Below are positions 11,033-21,353 of a DNA stretch of 64,000 bases, piece by piece. Where the stretch lies: assembly GCF_002234675.1 (NCBI RefSeq), contig NC_019869.2, positions 15,981,015 through 16,045,014 of the forward strand. Reading direction: 5' to 3'. Below the pieces are notes generated by a model. It ran no database searches. It was not told the origin of the DNA and saw nothing but the letters and a program-made list of their open reading frames with translations. Position 1 is the first letter of the stretch. Each line of letters begins with the position of its first letter. The translations under genes and the position numbers were made by a program. This stretch comes from Oryzias latipes. Taxonomy: Eukaryota > Chordata > Actinopteri > Beloniformes > Adrianichthyidae.

Positions 11033-11080
11033 CCAATGAAAATTACACGATGACTTTACGTCACTTGTGTCTAGGCAAAA
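11033..11080 (-). promoter_or_regulatory. X1-X2-Y box module of MHC-type promoter
   Basis: On the minus strand an X1-like CCTAGACACAAG is followed directly by the X2/CRE box TGACGTAA (11063-11056), then after 18 bp a Y box ATTGG (CCAAT at 11033-11037 on plus). This order and spacing are those bound by RFX, CREB/ATF and NF-Y, with NLRC5 or CIITA as co-activator, in MHC promoters. I did not see a clear S box further upstream. It sits about 100 bp ahead of the leader exon at 10938. Confidence 0.6.
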
Positions 11081-11980
11081 AGCCGTCAGAGAGGTTGATA
11101 ACGTACTTGAAGTGCAAGAACACGATTCTTAGGTCATGTGGTCTTTGTTGTTTGCAGATGTAATTTGCCACATCCTTGGGTGTATATGCGACTTTATTTT
11201 AGAACAGTTAGAAGCAGCTTAGAAATAAATATGATTGTAATTTCTATTTTTAAACCTGATGTTTGCTGCACCACAATCTTTTATCCAAGAGAAGATATGG
11301 TCCACAAAATGAAGGGGAGAAAAGTTGTAAGATTAACAATATTTAATAAAGGATCAAAAACAAACAGGATGCCCCTACTCCAATACTTTTTGCTTTATGT
11401 TTTGTTTTGGGCAACAGTAACACAGGACACACAATGGATTGATTTTATGACTATTTTATTACTTAAGACAAACATAAAGTAATAATATATATTTTTACAA
11501 AGTACATTAAACTGCATTTGATGCTATAAAGTTCAAAAAGTGTATTCAAAAGCAAACCTTGATGGTAAAGTTAAACCACATCTAAGGTTCTGTCCCCTCT
11601 TATTTAAATTGTTTACTTTAAACTAATTATCTAAAACAGGGAAGTTTGAAACCACAAAACCTTTTCAGTAGAACAAAAGCTCCTCCTCTGGTCACAAACA
11701 GTCAGCTCCTGTCTGTTTCTGGTAAGTCAGCTGATCAGTCTTTGGTTTTGATGAAAGGGCATTCAGTCTGCACTCTAACCAGGAAATTGCATATAGGTGT
11801 GTTTGTTACCTTGGTGGCTTTTGCAAGGACGAAGAGGCTTCTTGTTGTACTTGTCTTACATCATATTTCCACAGACAGGCACTGAAAACAGCAAGAAAGA
11901 GGCAATAAATTCTCACCCATAGTAGTGTGATTGGCAGTTTTCTTTCAAATTTAACATAAAATATTTTGTTGTTCTTACTT
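11081..11980. other. Spacer without a recognised gene
   Basis: No coding frame with a recognisable domain. Frames of 79-114 codons at 11138-11482 and 11646-11885 show no family likeness. A splice-donor-like CTGGTAAGTC lies near 11720, without a convincing exon. Confidence 0.4.
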
Positions 11981-12195
11981 TATCCGTTGTGTTATCTTAG
12001 ATGACTCCACCCTTACAGTGTTCTCCCTACCATGACAAAGGTGGATAAAGGTGGAAAGATTTCATGTAATCCATGACCACCAGTGAAGATCACAAATCAT
12101 TGAAGAAAGAAAAGGTTCAGAGCACTGTCTACTGGGTCTAGATGACCTAACTCCCAATGGTCCCAATTGGTATTATCTTATCTTAAAAAGGGTTT
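11981..12195 (-). mobile_element. MITE (CTTGTGCTATCTTAG family), copy 1
   Basis: About 215 bp that match, in opposite orientation and with mismatches, the element at 30010-30220. Shared internal pieces include TTCTCCCTACCATGACAAAG, GTGGATAAAGGTGGAAAGAT and GGGTCTAGATGACC. The terminal repeats are more worn here than in the other copy. Non-autonomous; superfamily not assigned. Confidence 0.75.
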
Positions 12196-12705
12196 GCACA
12201 GGCTTTCATGCGGCAAGGAAGATTTGCCTGAAAAGTTTGACAACTTTTAAGTTAAAAAATATTACTTTTACACTAGACGTTTAAATTAAACATTAAAACA
12301 AGAGCGCTGTGAGTTAAATTTATTCGTAGATTTAAAAACATGTTTCCATTGTTTTTGCTCCTTTTGTCCTCAGGTGACCCCTGTCCTCACGGGCTGGATT
12401 CCAATAGGAAGAATTCACGGCCTCGCCTCAACCGTTGTTTACTTCTGAAGGATAACTATAAAAGTGAAAGCTCTAAAACACGTAATAAAAAGACTCTGAT
12501 CATGAATGGAAAAGTCAATATATATATTTTTAATCCTTTTATATTACATTTTTAAACAAGCTAATTGAATAAACTACGGTAAATTGTTTTGGGATGCTTC
12601 CTAGATGTGAACCTGTTTTATTCCTTGATGTGTGGCGCTATGAGGTTCCATTTGTATGAGGTTCCATTTGTGCCAAAAATTTGTTTTTGTGTCCACTGTC
12701 TATGT
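12196..12705. other. Spacer before the hAT insertion
   Basis: No gene recognised. A 71-codon frame at 12340-12555 starts with a short hydrophobic run, but an acceptor-like TTTGTCCTCAG lies inside it and no domain is visible. The 8 bp GTCTATGT at 12698-12705 is the target duplication of the next element. Confidence 0.4.
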
Positions 12706-13907
12706 CAGGGGTCGGCAACCTTTTTTACTCAAAGAGCCATTTGGGACCGCCCCTAATAAAAAAGAAAGCACTCGGAGCCACAACCCGTTTTGACATCATT
12801 ATATATATTATGCATGTATATATTATTCAAAGGTGCTCATTACGTCGATCGCGATCTACCGGTCGACCTTCAATGACATGAGTGTAGATCGCGGGCCAGA
12901 AAAGATTAAAAAAAAAGTACTTCTTTAAAATCCACCAGCCAATCAAAATCCTCACTGAGAAGTAAGGGACTTGATTGACATGTAGATTGGCCAATCGGAC
13001 ATCGTCTGAAGCATACGTCGCTGCAAATGCACATTATGTTCTTTAAAGGATGATACCGCGGTCGCGTGTGGGAGGAGCTACTGGTTCTGGTCTGATCGCT
13101 GCATGGAGCGATGTGTTTGTCAATGCATGGTAGACACTGAGAATGTGGAGAGATCAGGTTTATTATTTTGAAGAGTTCTACTTGGTAATCATGTTTCCAT
13201 GTTTGAGTTCATAAAATCATCCCAGGGAAAGTCTCTGCTTCAACTCCTGCAGTGAAAGCTGCGTCTCAATCTGATGCCCGTGTTTGCATCTCTCTGACAG
13301 AGTTTGATCCAAAGCCCCTCCTCCGCCTCTCCACCTGCTTTTCCTCTCTACCTGTTCACCTGTTCACATCCTCTGCAGCTGAGAGTTGTTTCCCCCGCGC
13401 TCCTCGGTGTATTTTACACAAGAGAGCGCAAAATACGGTATTCGGGGCGCTCCAGCACAGCACAAGGATGAAAGAGCCGGACGCAGGTTTTAGCGGGGAT
13501 ATAGCGGGTTAAGCAAATGAATGGAAGAAGGCGGCCCGCTGAAGAAATATTCAATATTGTACACATTTTATTATTAGTCTGAACTATCTTTTATTTAGAA
13601 TTTTTTTTCATTTTATCAGTCCAGTACGGGGAAAAAACATAATCAAAACTTGTGTTGGGCGGTTTTTGGCTGGGTCTGGCGGTTTTCAGATGACTTTTGG
13701 GCTGGAAAACTGTGACTCTATCTGGCAACACTGGCGCGAACTCTCAGTCTGTCATCAGCGAGTTGGTCTCTGCCCCGCGGTACGTCAAGTTCCCGGCAGA
13801 AGATCGGAGTGTTTATAGACCTTTTTCACACTTCCGCATTTTTCGACCGGAAATACGTCAATGACATGTAAAACAACTTCCTGTTAGCGTAGCAGCAGAT
13901 ATGAAGA

Positions 13908-14985
13908 ATGGCAGAGTCGAAGAGTTGCAGTCTCTGTTGCGTTCCAGGCTGTTCGTCTTCCAACCAAAAACAGCCTTACCTTTCATTTCATTATTTTCCT
14001 GTGGATCTAAACCTGAAACCCAAATGGATATAGGCGATCCGAAGAGATGAAGGGCATAGTTTTAATGTAAACACAGGTAGCACCCTCTGCTGCCGGCACT
14101 TACTAACTTCGCTCCGGGATTGTGGTGCGGCTGCGTCGTTCGTCGCCTGAAGAGTGGTGTTGCCCCGAGTATTTTCCCTTGGAACAACTTTACTGATCCT
14201 TTGAGAAGGGAGTCAGAATATGACAGAACCTCAAACGTCAGGCTATGCAGCTAAGCTGTGAAGATAGCGACATGGTGGCTAAGCTAAGACAGTAAAGATG
14301 GATCACGACTACGTGACACACCCACCTGCAGGTAAGGTTGTTCATAATGTGTTTGGTTAACGTTAGTCAACTATGTGTACCGTTATTGGATACATGCATT
14401 TCTACCTGAACAAATTAATATTTATAATAAAAGATGTTCATGCTCTCACCTATTTTAATTACATGTATTTAATCACTTTTGAGCATTTTGTCATTTTGTA
14501 ATTTCCTTAACAAAAATAAATGAAATGTATTTGTAATTAAATACTTAACATACTTTTCAAAACATGATTACTGTGTTGTGTTGAAAGGTAGCATTAATAT
14601 ATTAAGACTGATTTTTAATTTCTTTATCTTCACAGGTGCTCTGGATGAGGCTTTGGATTACATCCATGACTTAGAAGCCAAGTTCCTTTGCTGGAGCCAG
14701 GAGACGATGTCATGGCGGACAAAAGTTCCTCGTTCAAGACCTCCTAACTGACATTGGATCTAAGATCAATATTCCACCTTTTAAGCTTTCAGCTCAATTC
14801 AGCAAGGAGGAAACAGAACAAACCGCAGCCATCACCCGCCTCAGAATTATGGTGGAAAGAGTGATCAGTAGGATAAAGTCCTTTCACATCAGGAACTCTC
14901 TGTGCCGCTCACACTGATGGGCAGTGTGAATCAGATCTGGCTTAACCGCCGTGTTTTGGCAAATTATCATGGACTTTTTTGTTTT
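13908..14985 (+). pseudogene. THAP-domain transposase remnant
   Basis: From ATG at 13908 the frame reads MAESKSCSLCCVPGCSSSNQ, a THAP-type C-x4-C start, and continues with YLSFHYFPVD and then PKWI before a stop. The rest of the THAP region follows in other frames. An intron-like junction (GTAAGG near 14333, acceptor TTCACAG near 14636) joins to ALDEALDYIHDLEA. Later pieces include NIPPFKLSAQFSKEETEQTA and RIMVERVISRIKSFHI, typical of the C-terminal part of DDE_Tnp_4 transposases. Most of the catalytic domain is absent. Confidence 0.65.
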
Positions 14986-15369
14986 GAAGAGTGAATTAAT
15001 GTTTGGTATGTAAATAATGTATAATGTGCAAATAGTATGGAAAAATTTAGTGTTTCCACATATTCTTAAAATCTAATTAAATATAATTGTTATATTCGTA
15101 ATATTTTTCTGTTGAAATGTGACTGACTACACAAAAAAATTAGATGAACAAATAAAACAATTTTGGTCAAAATTGTGCCTCGTTTAATTTTTTGGTATGC
15201 AAATAACATCAAACATTTACAATAAAAAATAACATTACAGATCAACAGTAAGACAGAAGGCTGAACTGATTGTTAAAGACAAGATAAGTGTAATTTAAGG
15301 TGTGCATTCATGCATTTGCCACAATATATATCCAAGTTCTCTTTCATTCCATCTCAGAAACCCATCCAA

Positions 15370-16707
15370 CACAACCATGAGAGGTTGGGGCTGCACCTGG
15401 CATAATCTGCTTCCAGATGCCATCATATGGATCTGGCTGTGGTCCTACACAAGAGAAACACAACACACAAAAGTTAGACATAAGTGCATAACTACATTTC
15501 AATTTAATTCATTATATCTGCTGTAACCATAATTTGGTTAGTCATAAGATTAAAAAAAAAAAAACTTAACTTGCTCACAAAGCAACAAAAAGTTAATCAC
15601 CTGTATGCCTTGTACAGTGTGGACCTCTGACCGTCCCTGCCAACTGTTTTGGGTTTTTGCACCATCAGCTCACTAACCGGTTCAGGATGGATTCCCTTAT
15701 AAGTAAAAGGCAGAAAGCAATTAAAGTCTGTAGTAACTACTTGGGGTGTTTTTATAATAATTTAGAGTTGTTATGGATACACATACGTTCTTAAAAAATA
15801 ATGACAATATGATCACAAACCCACCTGTGCCATCTTTGCAAGCCACTCGTGCAGGCCAGGGGGGTGGAGCAGCCTGCAGACCCAGCTGTGAATAATGTGC
15901 GGTCTGGAACAGGATGGCAACTATGTGATTGCAAAATCCTTTAGCAGCCACACAACTGCAGACGAAAGCTTTCAGGTTGGCACTTTCTGCGTCCAGTGAT
16001 ATCTAGACACAATAAATTATATAGGTTAAAATTAGGACATACTTATGTTGCTACATCAATGTTCAGAATGACATGAAACTATAACTGTCAATAGGGTGAC
16101 CAGATTTGAGTTTGTAAAAAAGAGGAGTGAAGTGAGTTTGTGAGATATTTCATCGAGAGTAATTGGTGTTCAGAGCTGCATACATGAAGCAAATATAATT
16201 ACATTTCATCTATGTTCAATGTTATTTTATTATATAAGTATCAAAAGAGAGGACATGTCCAGGAAAAGAGGACTTCTGCTCACCATACTTTCAGAAAAAT
16301 AATACTAGTAAGTGAAGAAAGTGCCGCAACCGCAGCAAAATGAACACGCATACGGGCAACTTAACATTTCTTATTTACAGCTTCACCAAATTTTTGGGTG
16401 TTATGTTAATCTCATGCCTTTTCACTTAAACATACACACAACATATTCACTGCGATGCCTTATATTACAAATTAATAACACCAGGATTTACAGTTGACGT
16501 AAACACACAGAGTTACCGGTGATGCGGCTATGGCTAAAGCTAGCTGAAGCTTACCTTGGTAATGGTGGATAAACTCTTCGTGGACGAATTTATATCCCAT
16601 GTCCAATTTGTTTCCTTTAGTGGACGATTGCATCTTCACACTCTTCATCACATCGGTGCTGGTGAACTTCGGAACACAACTCAGGCTCTTCGAAAACACT
16701 CTAGGCT
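15370..16707 (-). pseudogene. Second transposon gene remnant with SWIM zinc finger
   Basis: Read on minus, it starts at MAEPRVFSKSLSCVPKFTST (about 16707), has an intron-like break, and then carries FVCSCVAAKGFCNHIVA (about 15910-15980), the CxC...CxH pattern of a SWIM zinc finger. Further pieces (PEPVSELMVQKPKT near 15650-15690; PYDGIWKQIMPGAAPTSHGC near 15385-15440) look like the end of the same protein. In ISL2EU elements this partner carries a YqaJ-type nuclease. I could not confirm the nuclease region here and it appears deleted. Confidence 0.5.
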
Positions 16708-17278
16708 CTGCCATTCCTCCGCCAGCGAAGCACAAACCGGAACTAGGTTTACACGTTGATGACGTACTTCCGGTTTTTGCGAAAAAGGTCTATTGAAGCC
16801 GCCCCGCGTGCCTCTCCCTGCTATCAGCTCTGCAGGTCTCGCCCGATAAATACGAGCTCATTACGAAGCTGTTTTTTACGTGGCTCGCGCTTCGTATGGA
16901 GCCATCAGCGCCTTTGAAATGCCATGAAAAATGAACAAACTAAAAAAATGTAATTATTATAAAATACTCATTATTTTCCAAAGTCACAGGGAGCCACAAC
17001 AGATGGATGAAAGAGCCACACTTGGCTCCGAAACGATGGGTTGCCGACCCCTGGTCTATGTCTTTGGTCGTGGCGCCACCTAGCGGTCTGGTGCCTGATG
17101 ACTCGTTGTTAGCATTATGTTTTAGTTTGTTTTTATTTTATTTGTTCATTTTTTCGAAGTACATAATTTAAATATTTGCTTTTAAATTATCAATTATACA
17201 AATTTTGCTCTTCGTTTTTTTCTTTTTATTCTTATTGATGTGAAAATCTCTATGCGCTAACGCTAGCATGTTGAAGGT

Positions 17279-17290
17279 GAAAGTGAAACT
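17279..17290 (+). promoter_or_regulatory. ISRE in tapbp promoter
   Basis: GAAAGTGAAACT is an exact interferon-stimulated response element core (GAAANNGAAACT), about 107 bp before the tapbp start codon. IRF1, IRF2 or ISGF3 would bind it. It fits interferon induction of the class I peptide-loading machinery. Confidence 0.7.
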
Positions 17291-17332
17291 AAAAGAGCTA
17301 GCATATATTTTTGGGGAAAACCAGCTGCTCTA

Positions 17333-17400
17333 ATGATCTGCAGCGAGTAAAAGAACAGATGAGACGTGAGTTAAAGTCGATGGGACACATAAAAACATGA
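17333..17400 (+). promoter_or_regulatory. Two upstream ORFs in the tapbp leader
   Basis: ATG at 17333 opens a 5-codon ORF ending TAA at 17350. ATG at 17359 opens a 13-codon ORF whose TGA (17398-17400) overlaps the tapbp start ATG (17397-17399) as ATGA. If the transcript starts upstream of these, both could lower or regulate tapasin translation. The transcription start was not determined. Confidence 0.5.
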
Positions 17401-20246
17401 CGGACTTTTCTACCATTTATAAACTTTCCCTGGTGGCGCTTTGGTGCTTCATCCACGGTAAGAGAACAGCGTTCTTCCGTCAAAGAAAACGCACAAAACT
17501 GAAACGAGTTTCATATACGCAGCTGCTGTGATAAATATACTTACAAAAAGAGTTTGTTTACTAATGGAACATTAGAAAGAATCAAGCTTTACGTCAGCAA
17601 AGCAGCGAAGAACAACAATTATGCTGTTAAGTGTTTTGGGTCAAACTTTCGTTTAAAAATCAAATAGTTCTTTTGTGAGCCGATTGTTTGCCGAATTTAT
17701 GAAAACTTCAAATTAATTTCTATAATATCTCTAATAATGTTGTTGTATGATGGTTGTGAGGGTGAATTACTTGAAAACGTATATTTATTTAAGGAGTTTA
17801 GTGGGAAAAAACCTTTAAGTTTAAATAATAAAGTTCCTGCTACGTGTCTCAGTAAAACTTAAAAAAAAAACACGAAAACTTTTAAAGGTACATTGAAGGC
17901 TCATGTAGTCACTAAAAACACTAGTACAAACTAAATACATAAACAAATTAGGCTAAAATGCTTTGGGTTAAAGGTTTTCCATCTGTTTCTGTTTGTCATA
18001 ATTTATTTTCCACTAGATAATAAAAATATTTAAACTGCAGATAAATGAAGCATAAATTATTGCTAAACTGTTCAGATATCTTTATTTGACCACAGAAACT
18101 CACTTTTACTTTTGTTTTTAATTTCAGGTTATAGCAGTTTTAGTTTTGCATTATAAAGCCAGTTTTTATTTCATTTTTTGATTATTTTATTCTAACTTGT
18201 GGCTCTGTATTATCACTTAGTTACAACTCTTGGTAAAGCACTAAAAGTTCTCATTTACAAAGCATGAACACGTGTTGTAACCTATATTCCCGTGTTGTGC
18301 TGTTCCTGGTCTCCCGTCTGCAGCCTGCAGCAGCAGCAGCAGCAGCTGCCCGCTGTTGGAGTGCTGGTTTGTCCAGGAGAAAGTGGGTCGAGGTGGAGGT
18401 TTAGCTGGAGCCACGACTCAGGAAAAAACTCTGCTTCACATCAGGAAAGATGAGCGTGACGACGGCGCAGCGTCCAGCCGAGCTCCGTCTGACATCAACC
18501 CCGACAGGATCTACGTCATTACAGGTCAGTTCTGCTGGACTGTGAACAAATGACTGTCGTCTGTTTGTCATTATTATCGTCAAAAAAACCTTCCATGATG
18601 ATCAGAAATCATATTCTATGATTGTTTCTCTCTTTTGTCCTCAGACCCCGCTGAAACTCTGTGCCACCGCTCTTTCAACCCGCCCCGCGGCTCCATCAAG
18701 AAGCCTCAGTGTGAAGTGAACCCCTTCCTGCCGCAGCCCTCCAGCCTGGCGTGGGTCCGCTCCCTCACGGAGAACGCCTTCAGCCCCGTGTACCTGCAGG
18801 CCGACTGGTTTTCAGCCTCCTTCCATGGCGTGGATGAACAGCGGGGGGTTGCCACCATCACACGCGCTCCATCAGGAACCAAGGAGCACAGCGGTATTTA
18901 CTGTTTGTCTTTGAAACAGCCAAAGGTTTAGTGCGTCTGCCTCACAAACGTCTGTCTGTGTCCTCAGTGATCCTGAGCCTGACCAGTACAACCATGACGG
19001 CTCAGGCCAGGCTGGGGCAGCCGTTCACGCTGGACTGCAGCTTCTGGGCCGACCCGTTGTCTCCTCTGTCAGAGACGGGCTTCGCCGTCGAGTGGCGGTA
19101 TCAGTTCAGAGGTGACGGCCGCCTCGTTCTGGCCTATGATGGTAAGACGGACCGTCTGGCTGACACTTTAGAGGAGGGGGCCACGCTGGACTTTGAGGCT
19201 CTGCACGAGAGAGGAAACGCGTCGCTGATCCTGCAGGAGACCAAAGTGCAGCATTCTGGGACGTATATCTGCTCAGTGTTCCTGCCGTACCTGCTGGCTC
19301 AGGTGGCCATGGAGCTGGAGGTCGTAGGTGAGAGGAAGGATCGAAAAGACATTCCTGATGGAAAAAAAAGATTCTGTTGATGGAGAACCATATGCGCTTT
19401 TTTGTTTCCATGTTTGTCTAGAACCTCCATCCCTCTCCATCCACCCGTCCCCCCTCCCCCTCGCCGTCCCGGGTCAGGTTTTGAACATCCAGTGTGAAGC
19501 CTCCGGCTTCGTCCCTCTCCCGGTAGACCTGAGCTGGGAGTTCAGAGGGGCAGATGGGAAGAGCCGGTCCCTGGGGTCGGGCAGCATGTCGGGTCACCGG
19601 CAGGCCTGGGACGGCACCTACAGCCAGAGCACCCGGCTGCAGCTGGACACGTCCAAGCTGGACCTGGGCAGAGGGGGGGAGATCAGCTGCGTCGCTGTTC
19701 ACCGTGGCGGCACGCGGCGGGCCAGCGTGACCCTCAGTGTGATCGGTAACCTCACTTTTATCGTCACACGCTCTGAATTATTTGGATTCTAACATTTTTC
19801 AATAAAGAGCTGAACATATAACGTATGGAAATGTTGAATTATTTGAATGACGGGTTTGTGAGTTTACCTTCATAGCAAAAGTGTTGAAAAGTGTTTTTGG
19901 TTTTACCTGAAGGGTTCAGCTCGCCGTCCATCGAGGACTCCATGGCGATGGTGGGTGTGGCCTTGGTGCTCTACGGCCTCATTAAGTTTGCTTCATGGAC
20001 TTTTACCAGCTCAGGTACCAAGACAACATCATTGTTCACTGAAATATTGAATATGTTTTAAATGTGCCGTCATATGGGAGTTTTTGGTGTAAATAGACAT
20101 TCCTGACTTCTCCACTCGTTGTTTTCAGGATCTGATGAGGCTGCTAAACCCAACAAGGCAAGTTCACTCATTTATTTACGTAAATGTTAACAGTCTTTCA
20201 CTCTTGTGAATAACATCTGTTATTTCTCTCACAACAGGATAAGTGA
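17397..20246 (+). CDS. tapbp: Tapasin (TAP-binding protein)
   Basis: Tapasin bridges the TAP peptide transporter and empty MHC class I in the ER and edits the peptide cargo. Eight coding exons join in phase: 17397-17457, 18324-18524, 18645-18893, 18968-19327, 19422-19745, 19913-20014, 20129-20157, 20238-20246, giving 444 residues (human about 448). Residues 1-21 are the signal peptide. The mature start has a Ser run from CAG/AGC triplets and then LLECWFVQEK, as in human IECWFVED. Exons 4 and 5 are the two Ig-like domains, with paired Cys and YICSVF / ISCVAVH. Exon 6 holds SIEDSMAMVG and the membrane segment, which lacks an obvious Lys pair. The tail ends NKDK with Lys at -1 and -3, a weak form of the KKxx retrieval signal. 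The intron after exon 7 has a GC donor (AAG|GCAAGT). The upstream ISRE suggests interferon control. Confidence 0.95.
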
Positions 20247-20556
20247 TGACAAAGCAGACGTTTGTCACTAAATCATCAAGGTGTCTCATACTTCTGATGG
20301 GGTTTCATGTGCAGCTGTCCAGCTCTTTGGTGCCTTTGGTTGATTGGTTGCTGGTTTGGACCGTACCATTTTTACAGAAAATTATTTGACCACCCCTTTC
20401 TTTTAATGTTCTTATCTTGAAAGCATGACATCATAAAAACCGAAAGAACGCTTCAAGTTTCACTTTGGGGATTTCTAAACTGTGACTGGAGGCTGTGTTT
20501 TGTTTTGTTTTTTGAGAAATATGTTTCACTGAAGATGCAAAACAACTGTCCTAATT

Positions 20557-20700
20557 AATAAAGTAAAGCACGTTTGTAAATAGGAAGCCCAGAATATTTG
20601 TACATTGTATTACAATTAATGAATGTCTGTCTTTTTTTGTGTGTTTGTCAAAGTTCTGCTGAAATGTTGACAAAATTGTTGTAAAAATTCCAAAAATAAA
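20557..20700 (+). terminator. tapbp polyadenylation signals
   Basis: AATAAA occurs at 20557-20562 and 20695-20700, about 310 and 450 bases after the stop codon, both followed by T/G-rich sequence. Confidence 0.6.
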
Positions 20701-20832
20701 AGGTTGTAAGAAGTCATTTTAATTGTGCTTTATCTGTCCATTTCTAAACGTTTATTATACTTGATGGCGTGGTTCTCCAAGTTAACTCTTCTTACATTTG
20801 GACATAATATGCATCATGATTAACCATGTTTT

Positions 20833-21040
20833 AACCAGCTCAGTGGCCTTGTGGTAGAGTGTCTGCCCTATGACTGGAACGTCGTAAATTCAAATCTAGG
20901 CCGAGTCATACCACAGACTCTAAAAATTGACACTCAGCATTAAGGGGGTGAATCCAATCCAGTTCCTGTGTACGGTTGTGTCTGCTGCTCACAGTCAAAT
21001 GCAGAGAACAAATGTGTGACATGTAATGGTATTAACCAGG
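20833..21040 (+). repeat. tRNA-derived SINE
   Basis: The head GGCCTTGTGGTAGAGTG is an A-box-like tRNA segment and AAATTCAAATCT a B-box-like one, about 40 bp apart. A body with CACTCAGCATTAAGGG and GTCAAATGCAGAGAACAAAT follows, a common teleost SINE. It is not a functional tRNA gene. Boundaries are approximate; TTAACCAG near both ends may be the target duplication. Confidence 0.7.
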
Positions 21041-21049
21041 TTTAAAAAT

Positions 21050-21353
21050 CACTTTATTATGCCCTACAAATGAGGAGTCTGAATGCAAGAAAATAATCTA
21101 GAATAGAGGAAATTTAAAGCTAAAACAACTGCAGCTTACGTAGGCAGCTAAATAATAGACATACTTTTATTACATCTTTTAGAAAAAACAGCTGCAACTT
21201 CCAGCTTTTTCTGCCACAATCATCACAAAAATGCATGTGAGATTGCGGAGGGACTGTACATCATGCAGACTATGAGTTGGATGCTGATGTGCCGCGGGAT
21301 TTTTGTCAAGGATAAAGCGTGCTTTGGCTCTAAAAAGGTTGAAAAACACTGAT
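21050..21353 (-). mobile_element. hAT-like terminal fragment
   Basis: The minus strand from 21353 begins CAGTGTTTTTCAACCTTTTT, followed by AGAGCCAAAGCACGC, a widespread hAT-type end. The 127-codon minus frame at 21179-21562 runs across this boundary and is not a gene. The far end of the element was not located. Confidence 0.55.

Larger units (their letters stand above)
13817..16791 (+). mobile_element. Nested ISL2EU/Harbinger-like transposon with THAP transposase
   Basis: Termini are AGACCTTTTTCACACTTCCG at the left and CCGGTTTTTGCGAAAAAGGT ending in CT at the right, inverted with mismatches and flanked by AT on each side. Inside are a plus-strand gene with a THAP DNA-binding domain and a DDE-type transposase remnant, and a minus-strand gene with a SWIM-type zinc finger. 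That pair is known for the ISL2EU group. The copy is internally eroded and non-functional. It sits within the hAT element at 12706-17053 and so is younger than it. Confidence 0.7.
12706..17053 (+). mobile_element. hAT transposon with 8-bp target duplication, carrying a nested element
   Basis: The left terminus CAGGGGTCGGCAACC at 12706 is matched by GGTTGCCGACCCCTG ending at 17053. The 8 bp GTCTATGT flanks both ends (12698-12705 and 17054-17061), which is diagnostic of hAT superfamily insertion. The hAT's own sequence is about 12706-13816 plus 16792-17053. The middle is a later insertion. No intact hAT transposase is visible, so this is a non-autonomous or eroded copy. Confidence 0.9.

Noticed and set aside
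20833-21040. Possible tRNA gene
   Set aside because: A- and B-box-like motifs are present, but the sequence does not fold as a full cloverleaf by eye and continues into a SINE body.
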